DNA of 58,899 bases from Thermoflexales bacterium (GTDB lineage: Bacteria > Chloroflexota > Anaerolineae > J036 > Brachytrichaceae). The position numbers and the translations under genes are program-made. Below, piece after piece: positions 43,240 to 52,840 of this stretch. The stretch lies in the NCBI GenBank assembly GCA_025057935.1, contig JANWUW010000041.1, forward strand, positions 1 through 58,899. The letters are read 5' to 3'. Under the pieces are notes generated by a model. The model saw only the letters and a program-made list of their open reading frames with translations. It did not search any database and was not told where the DNA came from. Each line of letters starts with the position of its first letter. Positions within the stretch are counted from its first letter, which is position 1.

Positions 43240-44933
43240 CAGCGCGACCAGTGGGGCGAGCGGCGCACAAATGAGGCACCCGCCAAGATGACTGCGCCGA
43301 GCGCAATTAGCACATGCGCTGGGCTGAAGAGGGGCATGTTTGGCAGGCGCACTATGTTCATGGGCGCGCCGAAGGTGAGGTGGTCAGCGAGCAGCGCGCC
43401 GAAACCGCCGAGCAGCAGCGCGTATGCGAGCCGCGCGTAGAGGTTGCGGCGATGCGCGTCGAAGACGATTATCAGCAGCGTGCACAATGCTATCCCTGTC
43501 AACGCGGCGGTCAGGCTGAGCAAGTTGGTAGTGAGATCAGGGGGCGACCAAGTAGGCGCACTGAAAGGGCTATCGAGCGGGATGCTGCTGGAGAGCGCGA
43601 CGGCTTTGATCGCGCGGTCTATCCCAAATCCCAGCGCTGCTAGGAAGGAGAGCGCGGCAATTTCTGCAAGAGCGGAGGATTTCAGCTGCTCAGCGGGGCG
43701 AGCATTAGCTTGCGGCGTCTGGGTGGTTGGAAGCGGCTCTTCTGCGGATGCGGGGCGAATTAACTCGCTGCTGCCGGAGACGGCTTGCATTGCGGAGCGC
43801 AGCGCGCGCTCGTTCAGCGTGAGAAACGCTGCTGCCGAGGGTGAGGCAAACAGCGCTTTGGCGCGCGGGTGGTTCAACACCATGCGCGTCCACTCGTTGG
43901 GCGCTGGCGCAGTCGCAGCGCTGCGCACATGGCGCTCGATCTGTGTGAGCAGGGTAGGTTGGCGCAGTGCGGCTTCGAACAGCGGTGGCAGCATCTCGCG
44001 CAGGGCGCACAGCCGCGCTACATGGACGGCAGAGATGGGCACATCGCGCCCCTCTGCTGCAAGGGTGCTCAGCACGCGCATTGCTGCGCGCCAACGAATG
44101 GCGGCGCGCGCCACCGCTTCGTGGTCAGGTTGCAGAGCCTCGAGAAGCACGCGCGCGCAGTGCTCGGGCAGGTCGCGCAGGGAGGGTGGAGCAGAGTGAG
44201 CGCTGGCGCTGTCTACCGAGTGCGCTGGTTGGGGAGCAGGTTGCGGCTGCGCAGCGTCGCTGAAGGTTCCCTCTTCCAACGCGATGCGCGCAATTGCCCA
44301 GCCGAGCAGCATCTCGCGCAGCGTAGCCGGCAGTCGCGTTTCATCCACCGGGAAGATCACCACGCAGCGCGGTGCGTTCAGGAAGTATTGCGCCGCTTCA
44401 AGCAGCTCCTTGGCGTCTTCTGGGTCGGCTTTGTCGAGGTGGTCAATGACGAGCGCGAGCACGCTTTCAGAGAGATTCTCCAGCAGAGAGCCGAAGGTAG
44501 CGCGGAAATGATGCACGAACGCCGCGAGCGCGAAATCGGCGGCTGGGTCGTCGCGCTGCTGAAGGCGTAGCACGTCGTCGAATTGCTGCCGCAGCGTGTC
44601 GAGCGAGGGGAGGGCGCGGCTGCGCCGGCGGATAACGTCGAGCACGACGTAGATGAGGTGTTGCCAAGGGCGCAGGCTAGCGGGCAAAGCTGCAGCGTCT
44701 ACGATCGCGCTGAGCACAAAGTGCCCTTGCGGAGTGCGCAACGAGGCTTGGGCGCTGCGCTGTGCTAGGTCGCGGACAAGTGCGCTTTTGCCGACCTGCT
44801 TGCCTGCCAACACCACTGCGCCGCTGATGCTAGGGCGGTCGAGCAGCGCAAGCAGCGAGGCTATGGCTTGCGCAGGCGCGCGTTTGAGCGTGAGAGCGGC
44901 GACCGTGCTCGTGCTCGAAGGGGTTAGAGTCAT
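43239..44933 (-). CDS. KAP-like P-loop NTPase fused to an LspA-like membrane domain
   Basis: The 564-residue protein is of unknown function. Residues ~10-250 look like a KAP-type P-loop NTPase: Walker A AGKQVGKSA, Walker B LALVIDHLDKADPED, and RCVVIFPVDETRLP. A linker and helical region follow (to ~415). Residues 420-560 form four membrane helices that align with LspA: GIDRAIKAVAL matches the DxxxK motif (Asp439, Lys443); ARLAYALLLGGFGALLADHL matches RIALGLQLGGALGNLVDRL, with Asp517 aligned to the first catalytic Asp; and PLFSPAHVLIALGAVIL matches PVFNIADSCIVVGTLAL, but the second catalytic Asp is His540. The NTGAAF loop is missing. It is probably a non-peptidase membrane partner, located between ileS and true lspA. 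A ribosome site, AGGAGAGG, precedes the ATG. Confidence 0.7.
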   Translation of the reverse strand: MTLTPSSTSTVAALTLKRAPAQAIASLLALLDRPSISGAVVLAGKQVGKSALVRDLAQRSAQASLRTPQGHFVLSAIVDAAALPASLRPWQHLIYVVLDVIRRRSRALPSLDTLRQQFDDVLRLQQRDDPAADFALAAFVHHFRATFGSLLENLSESVLALVIDHLDKADPEDAKELLEAAQYFLNAPRCVVIFPVDETRLPATLREMLLGWAIARIALEEGTFSDAAQPQPAPQPAHSVDSASAHSAPPSLRDLPEHCARVLLEALQPDHEAVARAAIRWRAAMRVLSTLAAEGRDVPISAVHVARLCALREMLPPLFEAALRQPTLLTQIERHVRSAATAPAPNEWTRMVLNHPRAKALFASPSAAAFLTLNERALRSAMQAVSGSSELIRPASAEEPLPTTQTPQANARPAEQLKSSALAEIAALSFLAALGFGIDRAIKAVALSSSIPLDSPFSAPTWSPPDLTTNLLSLTAALTGIALCTLLIIVFDAHRRNLYARLAYALLLGGFGALLADHLTFGAPMNIVRLPNMPLFSPAHVLIALGAVILAGASFVRRSPHWSR

Positions 44934-44955
44934 GGGAACCTCTCCTGGGTGTTGG

Positions 44956-47900
44956 TCATACTTTACGAATGCCTATTGTGAGCGTCTCACCGTCGAAGGA
45001 ATCAGTGTCGATGTGAGTGCCTTCTGGTTCTCCTTCGCGCAGCGCGATGCTGAGCGTCTCGTTGCGCACGAACTCTGAGAAGGCGGCGATCGCTGCGGCG
45101 AGCCGCGGCGTCGCCTTGTAAGTCGTCGTGATGCGGTCGGAGACGTTGAGGTTTGCCGCCTTGCGCAGGTCGTTGATGCGCCGTATCACTTCGCGCGCAA
45201 GCCCTTCCTGGATCAGCGTTTCAGTGAGCGTGGTGTCCAAGCCGACCACGATCCCGTCTTCACCAGCTACGATCAGCCCCTCGCGCGGCACGGGTTGCAC
45301 AATCACCTCATCGGGCAGCAGCTCCACCCCGTCCACTTGGAGCGGCTGCCCAGCGCGGACTGCGCTGACCACGCGGTCGGTGGGCATGTGCGCCAGCGCC
45401 TCGCGCACACGCGGGAAGTCGGCGCCTAGCTTTTTGCCCAGCTTGCGTGCGTCGGCTGCGACGCGATAGGTCACCAGTTCTGACTCTTGATCAGCGAATT
45501 CGATGCTCTTCACGTTAAGCTCGTCTTCGATCAGCGCGCGCTGAGAGAGCACTGCGCGCCGCACTTCATCGTTGGCGACAATGGTGATCTTGCTTAGCGG
45601 CTGACGCACCTTCACTTTGGATTGGGCGCGCGTGTTATGCCCGAGCGCAACCACCGTGCGCACCAGCGCCATTTCGCGCAGCAGCGCGCGCGCTTCTTCG
45701 TCGAGCGGACGCGCTTCGGGGTAGGGTTGGTGATGCACTGAGAACGCGTCGCCGTTATCCTGCGCAGCCTCCACGCTGACGCCGTTGATGAGGTTCTGCC
45801 ACATCACCTCGCTCAGGAATGGCACGATGGGCGCGATCAAGCGCGCTAGGTTGGTGAGCACAGTGTAGAGCGTGGCGTAAGCCGCTTGCTTGTCGTCAGT
45901 CATCACGCTGCCCCAGAAGCGCTCGCGCGAGCGGCGCACGTACCAGTTCGACAGATCTTCGATGAAGGACTCGATCGCGAGCACCGCGGGGCGTGCGTCG
46001 AACGCGCTAAGGCGCTCGTCAACGGTGTTGATCGTCTCAGCGAGGCGGGCAAGGATCCAGCGGTCCAGCGTGGAAAGCGCGAAGCGCTGCGCTAGCGACC
46101 AAGCCGCATCATGCGCCTTGAGCGAGGCATCAGGCGTCCAGCCGTCGGCGTTGGCGTAGGTGACGAAGAAAGCGTAAACGTTCCACAGCGGCAGGATCAC
46201 TTGGCGGCGCACTTCGTTGAGCGCGTTGTAGCCGAAGAGCAGGTTGTCCTCGTAACGCTGGCGCGCGTAGAGCCAGCGCATCACGTCGGCGCCAGCTCTG
46301 TCGGCTGCCTCGTTGAACTCGATGGCGTTGCCCTTGCTCTTATGCATCGGCTCGCCCTTCTCGTCGAGCAGCGTGGCGTAGCCGAGAATAGTGCGGGTGG
46401 GCATTTTGCCCTCCAGCACCGTGCTCATCGCGATCAGCGAGTAGAACCAATTGCGGAATTGACCAGGGAAGCTTTCGGTGATGAAGTCCGCGGGGAACCA
46501 GCGTTCCCAGTAAGCGCGGTCGGTGCGGTAGCGCAGTGTGGAGTAAGCCACGATGCCTGCGTCGAGCCACGGGTTGCCCACATCGGGCACGCGGCGCCCA
46601 ATCAGACCAGTGACGGGATGGCGAATTTTCACGTGGTCAATGTAGGGGCGGTGAGGCGTATGACCTTCGAACTGTTCCCAGCCTTCCACAGCGCGCGCTT
46701 TCAGCTCCTCGAAGCTGCCGATCACCTCGAAGGTGCCGTCGGGATATTCCCATATCGGCAGCGCCAAGCCCCAGTAGCGCTTCTTGCTGATCATCCAGTC
46801 GCGCATGTTGCGCAGCCAGTCCAGCTCGCGCTCCTTGCCGAAGGCGGGGATCCAGTTGATCTGCTTCGCCACCTCCATCATGTAGTAGCGCAGCTCGTCC
46901 ATGCTGATATACCACTCGTCTACCATGCGGTAGACCAGCGGTGTGCCGCAACGCCAACAGTGCGGGTAGCGGTGCAGGTACTTGTCGCGGCGGTAGAAGT
47001 AGCCCTTTGCTTTGAGCAGCGACTCGACAAGGTCGGGCACTTCATGGGCATGCTTGCCGCTGAGCGGCCCGAAGCTGTCGAGGAAGTAGCCGTCCTCGTT
47101 CAGCGGCGCGATCTTGGGCATGCTGTGCTGCTTGCCGAGCTGGTAGTCCTCTGGACCAGCCCCAGGAGCGTTGTGCACGATGCCGGTTCCTTCCTCCTCG
47201 CTCACTTCGTCCCACACGATCACGGGGTGCTCGAAGGGGCGACCGTCGTGCAGGTCCTCCCAGCGCTTGATGGCGTCGATCACAGCAGGGAGGTCATCGA
47301 ACAGCCCCTCGTAAGTCCAGCCTGCCATGTGCGCGCCGAGGATCTCGCCGAGCACTTCGTATTCGCCGCGCAGCATGTGGAGCGTCTTTGCGCCGAGGAA
47401 GTACACCGCGACTTCGCCGTCCTTGTGGACTTGGCGCACGATGGCGTAGCGCAACTTGGGGCCGACCGCAGCCATGACGTTAACTGGCAGCGTCCAAGGC
47501 GTGGTCGTCCAAGCGAGAAGGAACTTGCCATGGGCGCGTTCAAACTTTTCGCGCGCGCCATCGCTTACCCACTCCGCATGGCTCACATCGTATCGGCGCA
47601 GCTTCATGCGCACTGTGAGCGCGGGGTCTTCGCGATCTTTGTAGCCCTCAGTGTCGATCTCGTGCTGGCTGATGCCAGTGGCGCAGCGGGGGCACCAGGG
47701 GATGACATCCTCGCCACGGTAAATCCAGCCGCGCTCGTGGCACTTCTTTAGAAAAGCCCAGATCTGATAGTTGTTTTCGTCGCTGAAGGTGAAGTAGGAA
47801 CGCCCAAGCTCGGGCGTGCCAAGCATTCCCACAATTTGCTCCACGGTGCCGGTGATCGTGCGTCCATTGCGCTGAATGGTGATCACCTGCTGTGGGTCTT

Positions 47901-48378
47901 CGACGATCTTCTGGGCAAGCCAGCGCAGCTCATCGGGGTCATCCCAGTCCATCCAGTAGCCGAGGCGAATGGATTGCTCGGTCTGCATGGCGGCGCTGTT
48001 GAGCACACGCTGCTTGCACAGCCGGATAAAGCGCTCCACGCCGAAGGCTTCGATGTCACGCTTGCTCTTGAAGCCTATGTCTTTCTCGACGTTGACCTCC
48101 ACCCAAAGCCCTTGGCAGTCGAAGCCGTTCTGCCAGCGCTGGTTGTACCCCTTCATGGCGAAGAAGCGCTGCCACAAGTCTTTGTAAGTGCGCCCCCAGG
48201 CATGATGCACGCCCATGGGGTTGTTCGCAGTGATGGGGCCGTCGATGAACGAGAACTGCTTGGCGGCGTTGGCGCGGAGCTGACGTAGGCGCTCAAAGGC
48301 GCGTGTGCGCTTCCAAAACGCAAGCACTTGCCGCTCTTGGGCGGGGAAATCAGTTTGGCTGGATACAGGTTGGAACAT
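44956..48378 (-). CDS. ileS: Isoleucyl-tRNA synthetase, type 2
   Basis: IleRS charges tRNA-Ile. The 1140-residue product is a full-length class I synthetase with editing (CP1) domain, anticodon-binding domain and C-terminal extension. It is of the eukaryote-like type 2. The HIGH signature is rearranged: NPMGVHHAWGR has Gly56-Val-His58-His59, the swapped GxHH form. The second signature is HKSK (679-682) in EPMHKSKGN. Type 2 enzymes are insensitive to mupirocin, and the swapped motif is linked to very high resistance. It heads a minus-strand operon with the NTPase fusion (22 nt away), lspA and a glycosyltransferase. No T-box leader is visible upstream. Confidence 0.95.
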   Translation of the reverse strand: MFQPVSSQTDFPAQERQVLAFWKRTRAFERLRQLRANAAKQFSFIDGPITANNPMGVHHAWGRTYKDLWQRFFAMKGYNQRWQNGFDCQGLWVEVNVEKDIGFKSKRDIEAFGVERFIRLCKQRVLNSAAMQTEQSIRLGYWMDWDDPDELRWLAQKIVEDPQQVITIQRNGRTITGTVEQIVGMLGTPELGRSYFTFSDENNYQIWAFLKKCHERGWIYRGEDVIPWCPRCATGISQHEIDTEGYKDREDPALTVRMKLRRYDVSHAEWVSDGAREKFERAHGKFLLAWTTTPWTLPVNVMAAVGPKLRYAIVRQVHKDGEVAVYFLGAKTLHMLRGEYEVLGEILGAHMAGWTYEGLFDDLPAVIDAIKRWEDLHDGRPFEHPVIVWDEVSEEEGTGIVHNAPGAGPEDYQLGKQHSMPKIAPLNEDGYFLDSFGPLSGKHAHEVPDLVESLLKAKGYFYRRDKYLHRYPHCWRCGTPLVYRMVDEWYISMDELRYYMMEVAKQINWIPAFGKERELDWLRNMRDWMISKKRYWGLALPIWEYPDGTFEVIGSFEELKARAVEGWEQFEGHTPHRPYIDHVKIRHPVTGLIGRRVPDVGNPWLDAGIVAYSTLRYRTDRAYWERWFPADFITESFPGQFRNWFYSLIAMSTVLEGKMPTRTILGYATLLDEKGEPMHKSKGNAIEFNEAADRAGADVMRWLYARQRYEDNLLFGYNALNEVRRQVILPLWNVYAFFVTYANADGWTPDASLKAHDAAWSLAQRFALSTLDRWILARLAETINTVDERLSAFDARPAVLAIESFIEDLSNWYVRRSRERFWGSVMTDDKQAAYATLYTVLTNLARLIAPIVPFLSEVMWQNLINGVSVEAAQDNGDAFSVHHQPYPEARPLDEEARALLREMALVRTVVALGHNTRAQSKVKVRQPLSKITIVANDEVRRAVLSQRALIEDELNVKSIEFADQESELVTYRVAADARKLGKKLGADFPRVREALAHMPTDRVVSAVRAGQPLQVDGVELLPDEVIVQPVPREGLIVAGEDGIVVGLDTTLTETLIQEGLAREVIRRINDLRKAANLNVSDRITTTYKATPRLAAAIAAFSEFVRNETLSIALREGEPEGTHIDTDSFDGETLTIGIRKV

Positions 48379-48412
48379 CGCGACGATACACTCGTCCCTA
48401 AACAGGCTATCG

Positions 48413-48442
48413 TTGCGAGATCGGCTTCGATAATACTACAAT
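48413..48442 (+). promoter_or_regulatory. Promoter of the Pro/Thr-rich protein gene
   Basis: TTGCGA (48413-48418) and TACAAT (48437-48442) are 18 bp apart, and the hexamer ends 12 nt before ATG 48455. It lies in the 76-bp gap shared with the divergent ileS gene. Confidence 0.5.
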
Positions 48443-48454
48443 GCTGCTTACATC

Positions 48455-48928
48455 ATGACCGCATCGGGTGTGTCTTCGCGCACGCGCCGCTTGCGTTACG
48501 CAGTGTTGGTGGGCGTTATCGCATTGACAATCCCGTGTTACCTTGTCGGTTTTGGTGCTTTGCTGATCCTTCAGCAACCTAGCGCGCAGCCAACCCCTGC
48601 GGCGCGCATGCTGACGCCCGTGATGACCCTTGGCGCCCCTCTCGTGCATACGGCAACGCCGCCCGCAAGCTCACTGTTTGTCCCCACAGCCACGCCGCTG
48701 CCCACGCCGACACCGCTCGTGCCGGTGTTGCCCACCTTTCCGCCCGTCACACCTACGGAAATTGCACCGTCAACTGCAACGCCTTTGCCGCTCCCAACAG
48801 AAACGCTGCCGCCGACGCCGACGCTGGTGCCGATCATCACGCCGACTTTGGATTTCGCTACTGCAACGCCTGAGCCAACGCCGACTTCCGCACTCACCCC
48901 AGAACTACCTCCGACGGCGCTGCCGTGA
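48455..48928 (+). CDS. Membrane-anchored Pro/Thr-rich low-complexity protein
   Basis: The 157-residue product has a basic N-terminus, one membrane helix (about 15-40, AVLVGVIALTIPCYLVGFGALLI) and an outer tail built of Pro, Thr, Ala and Leu, with many TPTP, TATP and PTPTP units. Such tails are common in Chloroflexota surface proteins and may be extended, wall-spanning or glycosylated. No enzymatic domain is visible. It stands alone, divergent from ileS and convergent with glcF (16 bp gap). Confidence 0.7.
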   Translation: MTASGVSSRTRRLRYAVLVGVIALTIPCYLVGFGALLILQQPSAQPTPAARMLTPVMTLGAPLVHTATPPASSLFVPTATPLPTPTPLVPVLPTFPPVTPTEIAPSTATPLPLPTETLPPTPTLVPIITPTLDFATATPEPTPTSALTPELPPTALP

Positions 48929-48944
48929 AGACTCGCGCCGCCGA

Positions 48945-50201
48945 CTAAGCAGCGGCTTTCGCCAGCACCTCCACCGTGTGGAGCACGGGAAGCGGCTTGC
49001 CCAGCTTCGCAAGGTGCGCCTGAATTTGCACCGCGCAGCCGATATTGCCTGTAATCACTACTTCAGCGCCTGTGTCGAGAATATTGCGCGCCTTGCGTTG
49101 ACCAAGCTGACTGGCGAGGTCAGGGTGCTCGATGTTGTATGTGCCTGCTGAGCCACAGCACAGCTCGGCCTCGGCGATCTCGCGCAGCGTGAGGTTGGGG
49201 ATCGCAGCGAGCAGTCGGCGCGGCGCGCCCCAAATGCCTTGTGCGTGGGCGAGGTGACAGGCGTCGTGATAAGCAGCGGTGAGCGGCTGGAGCAGTGGGC
49301 GCACTTCGCGCAAGCCAAGCGCGTCGAGGAACTCGCTCACGTCGCGCACCTTGCGCGCGAACGCCTCAGCGCGCGCCTCATCTGGCGTGCCGCGGAAAAG
49401 CAAGCCGTATTCCTTCATCGCCGAGCCGCAGCCGGCTGCGTTGCTGAGGATCGCGTCCACATCACTTGGGAAGGCGTCGAGATTGCGGCGCGCGAGTTGA
49501 CGCGCGTGTTCAGCCTCGCCGATGTGCATGCTGAGCGCGCCGCAGCAGCCTTGTCCGCGCGGAATTACCACTTCCACACCTTGCTTCGTCAGCAGCTCCA
49601 CTGTGGCGCGATTGACGCGCGGCCAGAGCACCTGCTGCACACAGCCTGCGAGCAGCGCCACGCGCGCGCGGCGCTGACCCTGCGCAGGGATCACTTCTGG
49701 GAGAGGCGGTGTCGAGGGCGGGAGTTGATCAGGCAGCAGGTCGAGCATCGCCACAAGCGGGCGTGGCAACCAAGCCTTAAGAGGCTTGGCGAGTTGACCG
49801 AGCCGAGCGGCAGCGCGGAAGCGGCTGGGGTGTGGCAGTGTCTCGCGCATCAACACGCGCGTGGCGTTTTCGACGAAGGTGCGCCGGCGCTGTGGTTCGC
49901 TGTAGGCGCGGTAAGCAGTGAGCAGCTCGCCGTAGCGCACGCCAGAAGGGCAAGCGGTCACGCAAGCCAGACAGCCAAGGCATTGATCAATGTAGGGCGC
50001 GGCCTCGTTGAGGCTCAGCGTGCCTTCAAGCACATCTTTCATCAACACGATGCGCCCGCGCGGCGAGTCCATCTCCTCGCCGAGTAGCTTGTAGGTTGGG
50101 CAGCTCGCCAAGCAAAAGCCACAGTGCACACACGTGGCGACGGCTTCTGCCATCACTGCGCCGTGAGCGCCAAACTTGTTGGGCTGAATGCGATGCTCCA
50201 T
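48945..50201 (-). CDS. glcF: Glycolate oxidase iron-sulfur subunit GlcF
   Basis: GlcF passes electrons from the FAD subunits of glycolate (or D-lactate-type) dehydrogenase to the respiratory chain. The 418-residue protein has two 4Fe-4S motifs, [15 protein letters not shown] and [15 protein letters not shown], and two CCG domains ([12 protein letters not shown]...[21 protein letters not shown]...CCGSAGTYN). ATG 50201 is chosen because it begins [11 protein letters not shown], 7 nt after the glcE stop; the frame extends 28 codons further into glcE with unlikely sequence. Last gene of glcDEF. Confidence 0.93.
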   Translation of the reverse strand: MEHRIQPNKFGAHGAVMAEAVATCVHCGFCLASCPTYKLLGEEMDSPRGRIVLMKDVLEGTLSLNEAAPYIDQCLGCLACVTACPSGVRYGELLTAYRAYSEPQRRRTFVENATRVLMRETLPHPSRFRAAARLGQLAKPLKAWLPRPLVAMLDLLPDQLPPSTPPLPEVIPAQGQRRARVALLAGCVQQVLWPRVNRATVELLTKQGVEVVIPRGQGCCGALSMHIGEAEHARQLARRNLDAFPSDVDAILSNAAGCGSAMKEYGLLFRGTPDEARAEAFARKVRDVSEFLDALGLREVRPLLQPLTAAYHDACHLAHAQGIWGAPRRLLAAIPNLTLREIAEAELCCGSAGTYNIEHPDLASQLGQRKARNILDTGAEVVITGNIGCAVQIQAHLAKLGKPLPVLHTVEVLAKAAA

Positions 50202-50208
50202 GGTTCTC

Positions 50209-51309
50209 TCACAGGTCGCCGAACTTGTTGTGAGGATCGAGCGCCGCCTTGACGCGCTCTGCGAAGGGATTGGGCAAGCGCGCACCGATGCGCGGCTCTT
50301 GCAGGGAGCGCAGCATGACTAGGCCGGGCAAGTCCTGCGCGCGCAGCAGGGCATCGATCGCGCCGATATCCTCAGCCGCGATCCAAGCCACAGTGCCGCC
50401 GACGCTGTAGCGGCGCGCGTAACCACGAAGCTGCGCGTCAAGCGCTGGGATGCGCGCTGGTGTGAGCGGCACTTTGACCACGCACGCTCCCTTGGGCAAC
50501 CATGTGAACTCGCGCGCCTCGCGCCAAAGCGTTTCTTCGTCCTCGCCGCTGACGATCTCGCCGCCGCCTACCAACGCACGCACGCGATCCATGCGCGCCG
50601 CAAGGCCGCCGCGCAGCCCGCCAACGCGCACGCGCAGCTCAACACACTCGCGCTCAGCTTCGGCGACCACATCCACGGCGTTGAGGTCGTAAGGGCAATT
50701 GGTGAGCTTCGGCAGCATGTTCAGCGCCTCGGCGAGGTGAGCGCAAGTGAGACGAAGAGTGGCGTAAGCCTCTGGCTTGGGAAACACTTTGAAGGTCACA
50801 TCTGTAATCACGCCAAGGCGTCCACGACTGCCGACGAGCAGTTTGGGGAAATCGAACCCAGCGGCGTTCTTGACCACTTTGCCGCCGCCTGCCAGGTGAT
50901 GTCCCTCACCGTCGATGAAGTGGACGCCGATGATGAAGTCGCGCACGCCACCGTAGCGGTAGCGCTCAGGTCCGTTGGCGTTAGCGGCGACGGTGCCGCC
51001 GATGGTTGCGCCCTGCTCGATGAGGAGCGGGTCGAACGGCAGGTATTGGCCGTGCTCGGCGAGCAACATTTGCACAGCGCGTACGGGCGTGCCTGCCCAA
51101 ACTTGGATCACGAACTCGGTGGGCTGGTAGTCAATCACGCCAGAAAGCTTGGTTAGGTCCAGCACAGTCGCCGTGCCCTCGGCGCAGGGCAGCTTGGTTG
51201 AGGCGCCGCGCGCACACACTCGCGAAGCGCAGCGCACTGCCTCACACAGCGCGGAGACGTCCTGCGTCGCAACTGGGGTAGCTTCGTGCGCGTCTGTCTT
51301 CTCACTCAC
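50209..51309 (-). CDS. glcE: Glycolate oxidase FAD-binding subunit GlcE
   Basis: GlcE is the second flavoprotein-like subunit of the GlcDEF complex. The 366-residue product has the FAD-binding type 4 (PCMH) fold: [65 protein letters not shown] and [22 protein letters not shown]. The C-terminus ends [11 protein letters not shown], typical of this family. GTG 51309 overlaps the glcD end by 8 bp. The ~45 N-terminal residues are poorly conserved. Confidence 0.92.
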   Translation of the reverse strand: MSEKTDAHEATPVATQDVSALCEAVRCASRVCARGASTKLPCAEGTATVLDLTKLSGVIDYQPTEFVIQVWAGTPVRAVQMLLAEHGQYLPFDPLLIEQGATIGGTVAANANGPERYRYGGVRDFIIGVHFIDGEGHHLAGGGKVVKNAAGFDFPKLLVGSRGRLGVITDVTFKVFPKPEAYATLRLTCAHLAEALNMLPKLTNCPYDLNAVDVVAEAERECVELRVRVGGLRGGLAARMDRVRALVGGGEIVSGEDEETLWREAREFTWLPKGACVVKVPLTPARIPALDAQLRGYARRYSVGGTVAWIAAEDIGAIDALLRAQDLPGLVMLRSLQEPRIGARLPNPFAERVKAALDPHNKFGDL

Positions 51310-52750
51310 GGCTGATCACTCCTGCACGCTCTAGCGGATGCGGACCGACATGATGCAAGGCAGGCGGCTCGCCTTCGGGGAAGACTTTGCCGCGGTTCGC
51401 TAGCTCGAGCGGATCAATGGCGCGGCGTAGTCGCTGCATGGCTTCGAGGTCGACTTGACCGAATTGGCGCGGCATGTAGCGGCGCTTCTCCATGCCCACG
51501 CCGTGCTCGCCAGTGATCGAGCCGCCAAGCTCGATGCACAGGTCGATGATTTCGCCTGCGAGCGCCTCTGCGCGTTCGAGCGCGCCCGGCTGGCGACCGT
51601 CGAACATGATCAACGGATGCAAGTTGCCATCGCCAGCATGGAACACATTGGCGACGCGGATGCCCCATTTCGCGCTAAGCTGATCGATGCGCGCTAGTGC
51701 CTCACCCAGCCTGCGGCGTGGCACTACACCATCCTGCACAATGTAATCCGAGGAGAGCCGCCCGACAGCGCTGAAAGCGCTCTTACGCCCTTTCCAGATC
51801 TTCAGGCGCTCCTCTTCAGTTTGCGCCACTTTCACGAGATATGGGCGCGAGCGCTCGATGATGACTTGTAGGCGTTCCCATTCCGCTTCCACTTGCGCGC
51901 GCTCACCTTCAAGCTCAACGATGAGCAGCGCAGCGGCATCAGTTGGGTAGCCTGCTTTCACTGCTGCCTCTGCGGCTTGGATCGAGAGGTTGTCCATAAT
52001 CTCAAGCGCGCCAGGCAGCAGCCCTGATGCGATGATCGCCGACACTGTGTCTCCGGCAGCCTCCATGCTGCGATACGCTGCGAGCAGGGTGCGGTAAGTC
52101 TCTGGCTTAGGCAGCAGCCTCACAGTCGCCTCCAAGGCGATCCCGAACAGCCCCTCGCTGCCCACGAACAAGCCCACCCAATCTGCATCAACGTTCTCCA
52201 GGCTTTCGCTGCCAAGGTGCGCCACCTCACCATCGGGGAGAACAACTTTCAAGCCGAGGATGTGGTTGCTGGTCATGCCATACTTGAGACAGTGGGCGCC
52301 GCCGCTATTGAAAGCAATGTTGCCGCCGATGGTGCAGATGGGTTGACTTGAGGGGTCGGGCGCGAAAAGCAATCCGCTGTGTGCAACTGCGCGCGTGATG
52401 TCGAGGTTGATCACGCCTGCCTCGACCACCGCGAAACGTTGTGTGATGTCTACCTTGAGGATGCGGTTGAGGCGATTCAGCGCGATGACGATGCCATCTT
52501 TCACGGGCAACGAGCCGCCGCTCAAGCTAGTGCCGCTGCCGCGCGCGACGAATGGCATACGATGCTGGTGGCACAGGCGAACGGTCGCGATTACCTCGTC
52601 CTGCGTCTCAGGAACCGCCACAGCAAGTGGGCGCTGTCGGAACGCGGTGAGGGCATCCGACTCGTACGCTGCCAGCGCGGCAGGGTGGCTCAGTATCCGA
52701 TCTGCCGGGAGATATCGCTGCAGTGCCGCTAGGAAAGCGCCTAGGCTCAT
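51302..52750 (-). CDS. glcD: Glycolate oxidase FAD subunit GlcD
   Basis: GlcD oxidises glycolate to glyoxylate with FAD. The 482-residue product has the FAD-binding motif [68 protein letters not shown], and a C-terminal FAD-oxidase domain with [17 protein letters not shown] and [19 protein letters not shown]-lactate or another 2-hydroxy acid is a possible alternative substrate. The ATG at 52750 has a -10-like GATAAT ending 8 nt upstream on the minus strand. glcE overlaps its stop, giving a glcDEF operon. Confidence 0.92.
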   Translation of the reverse strand: MSLGAFLAALQRYLPADRILSHPAALAAYESDALTAFRQRPLAVAVPETQDEVIATVRLCHQHRMPFVARGSGTSLSGGSLPVKDGIVIALNRLNRILKVDITQRFAVVEAGVINLDITRAVAHSGLLFAPDPSSQPICTIGGNIAFNSGGAHCLKYGMTSNHILGLKVVLPDGEVAHLGSESLENVDADWVGLFVGSEGLFGIALEATVRLLPKPETYRTLLAAYRSMEAAGDTVSAIIASGLLPGALEIMDNLSIQAAEAAVKAGYPTDAAALLIVELEGERAQVEAEWERLQVIIERSRPYLVKVAQTEEERLKIWKGRKSAFSAVGRLSSDYIVQDGVVPRRRLGEALARIDQLSAKWGIRVANVFHAGDGNLHPLIMFDGRQPGALERAEALAGEIIDLCIELGGSITGEHGVGMEKRRYMPRQFGQVDLEAMQRLRRAIDPLELANRGKVFPEGEPPALHHVGPHPLERAGVISRE

Positions 52751-52754
52751 CGTG

Positions 52755-52764
52755 TATAATTATC
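52755..52764. promoter_or_regulatory. Overlapping divergent -10 elements for glcD and the ABC transporter gene
   Basis: The 10-bp sequence TATAATTATC reads as TATAAT on the plus strand (52755-52760) and GATAAT on the minus strand (52764-52759). On the minus strand it ends 8 nt before the glcD ATG. On the plus strand it ends 11 nt before a GTG at 52772 that opens a short leader frame. The two genes may compete for polymerase. No -35 boxes are clear. Confidence 0.45.
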
Positions 52765-52771
52765 GCTCGGC

Positions 52772-52840
52772 GTGCTGGGCTTGCAATACAATGCAAGCCG
52801 GTCTACGCGGCTCGAAGCCGTTCTTGCGACATGGATGTAG
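52772..52840 (+). CDS. Possible leader peptide before the ABC transporter ATPase
   Basis: A 22-codon frame starts at a GTG 11 nt after a perfect TATAAT and ends at TAG 52838-52840, overlapping the ABC ATPase ATG (52831) by 10 nt. The ABC gene has no Shine-Dalgarno, so translation might reach it through this frame. The peptide (begins VLGLQYNASRS) has no recognisable features. Speculative. Confidence 0.25.
   Translation: MLGLQYNASRSTRLEAVLATWM

Noticed and set aside
46111-47751. A 546-codon open frame on the plus strand opposite ileS
   Set aside because: It is antisense to a well-conserved synthetase, has no family features and reflects high G+C with few stops. The same applies to other long antisense frames such as 32465-33979, 34508-35581 and 4548-5552.
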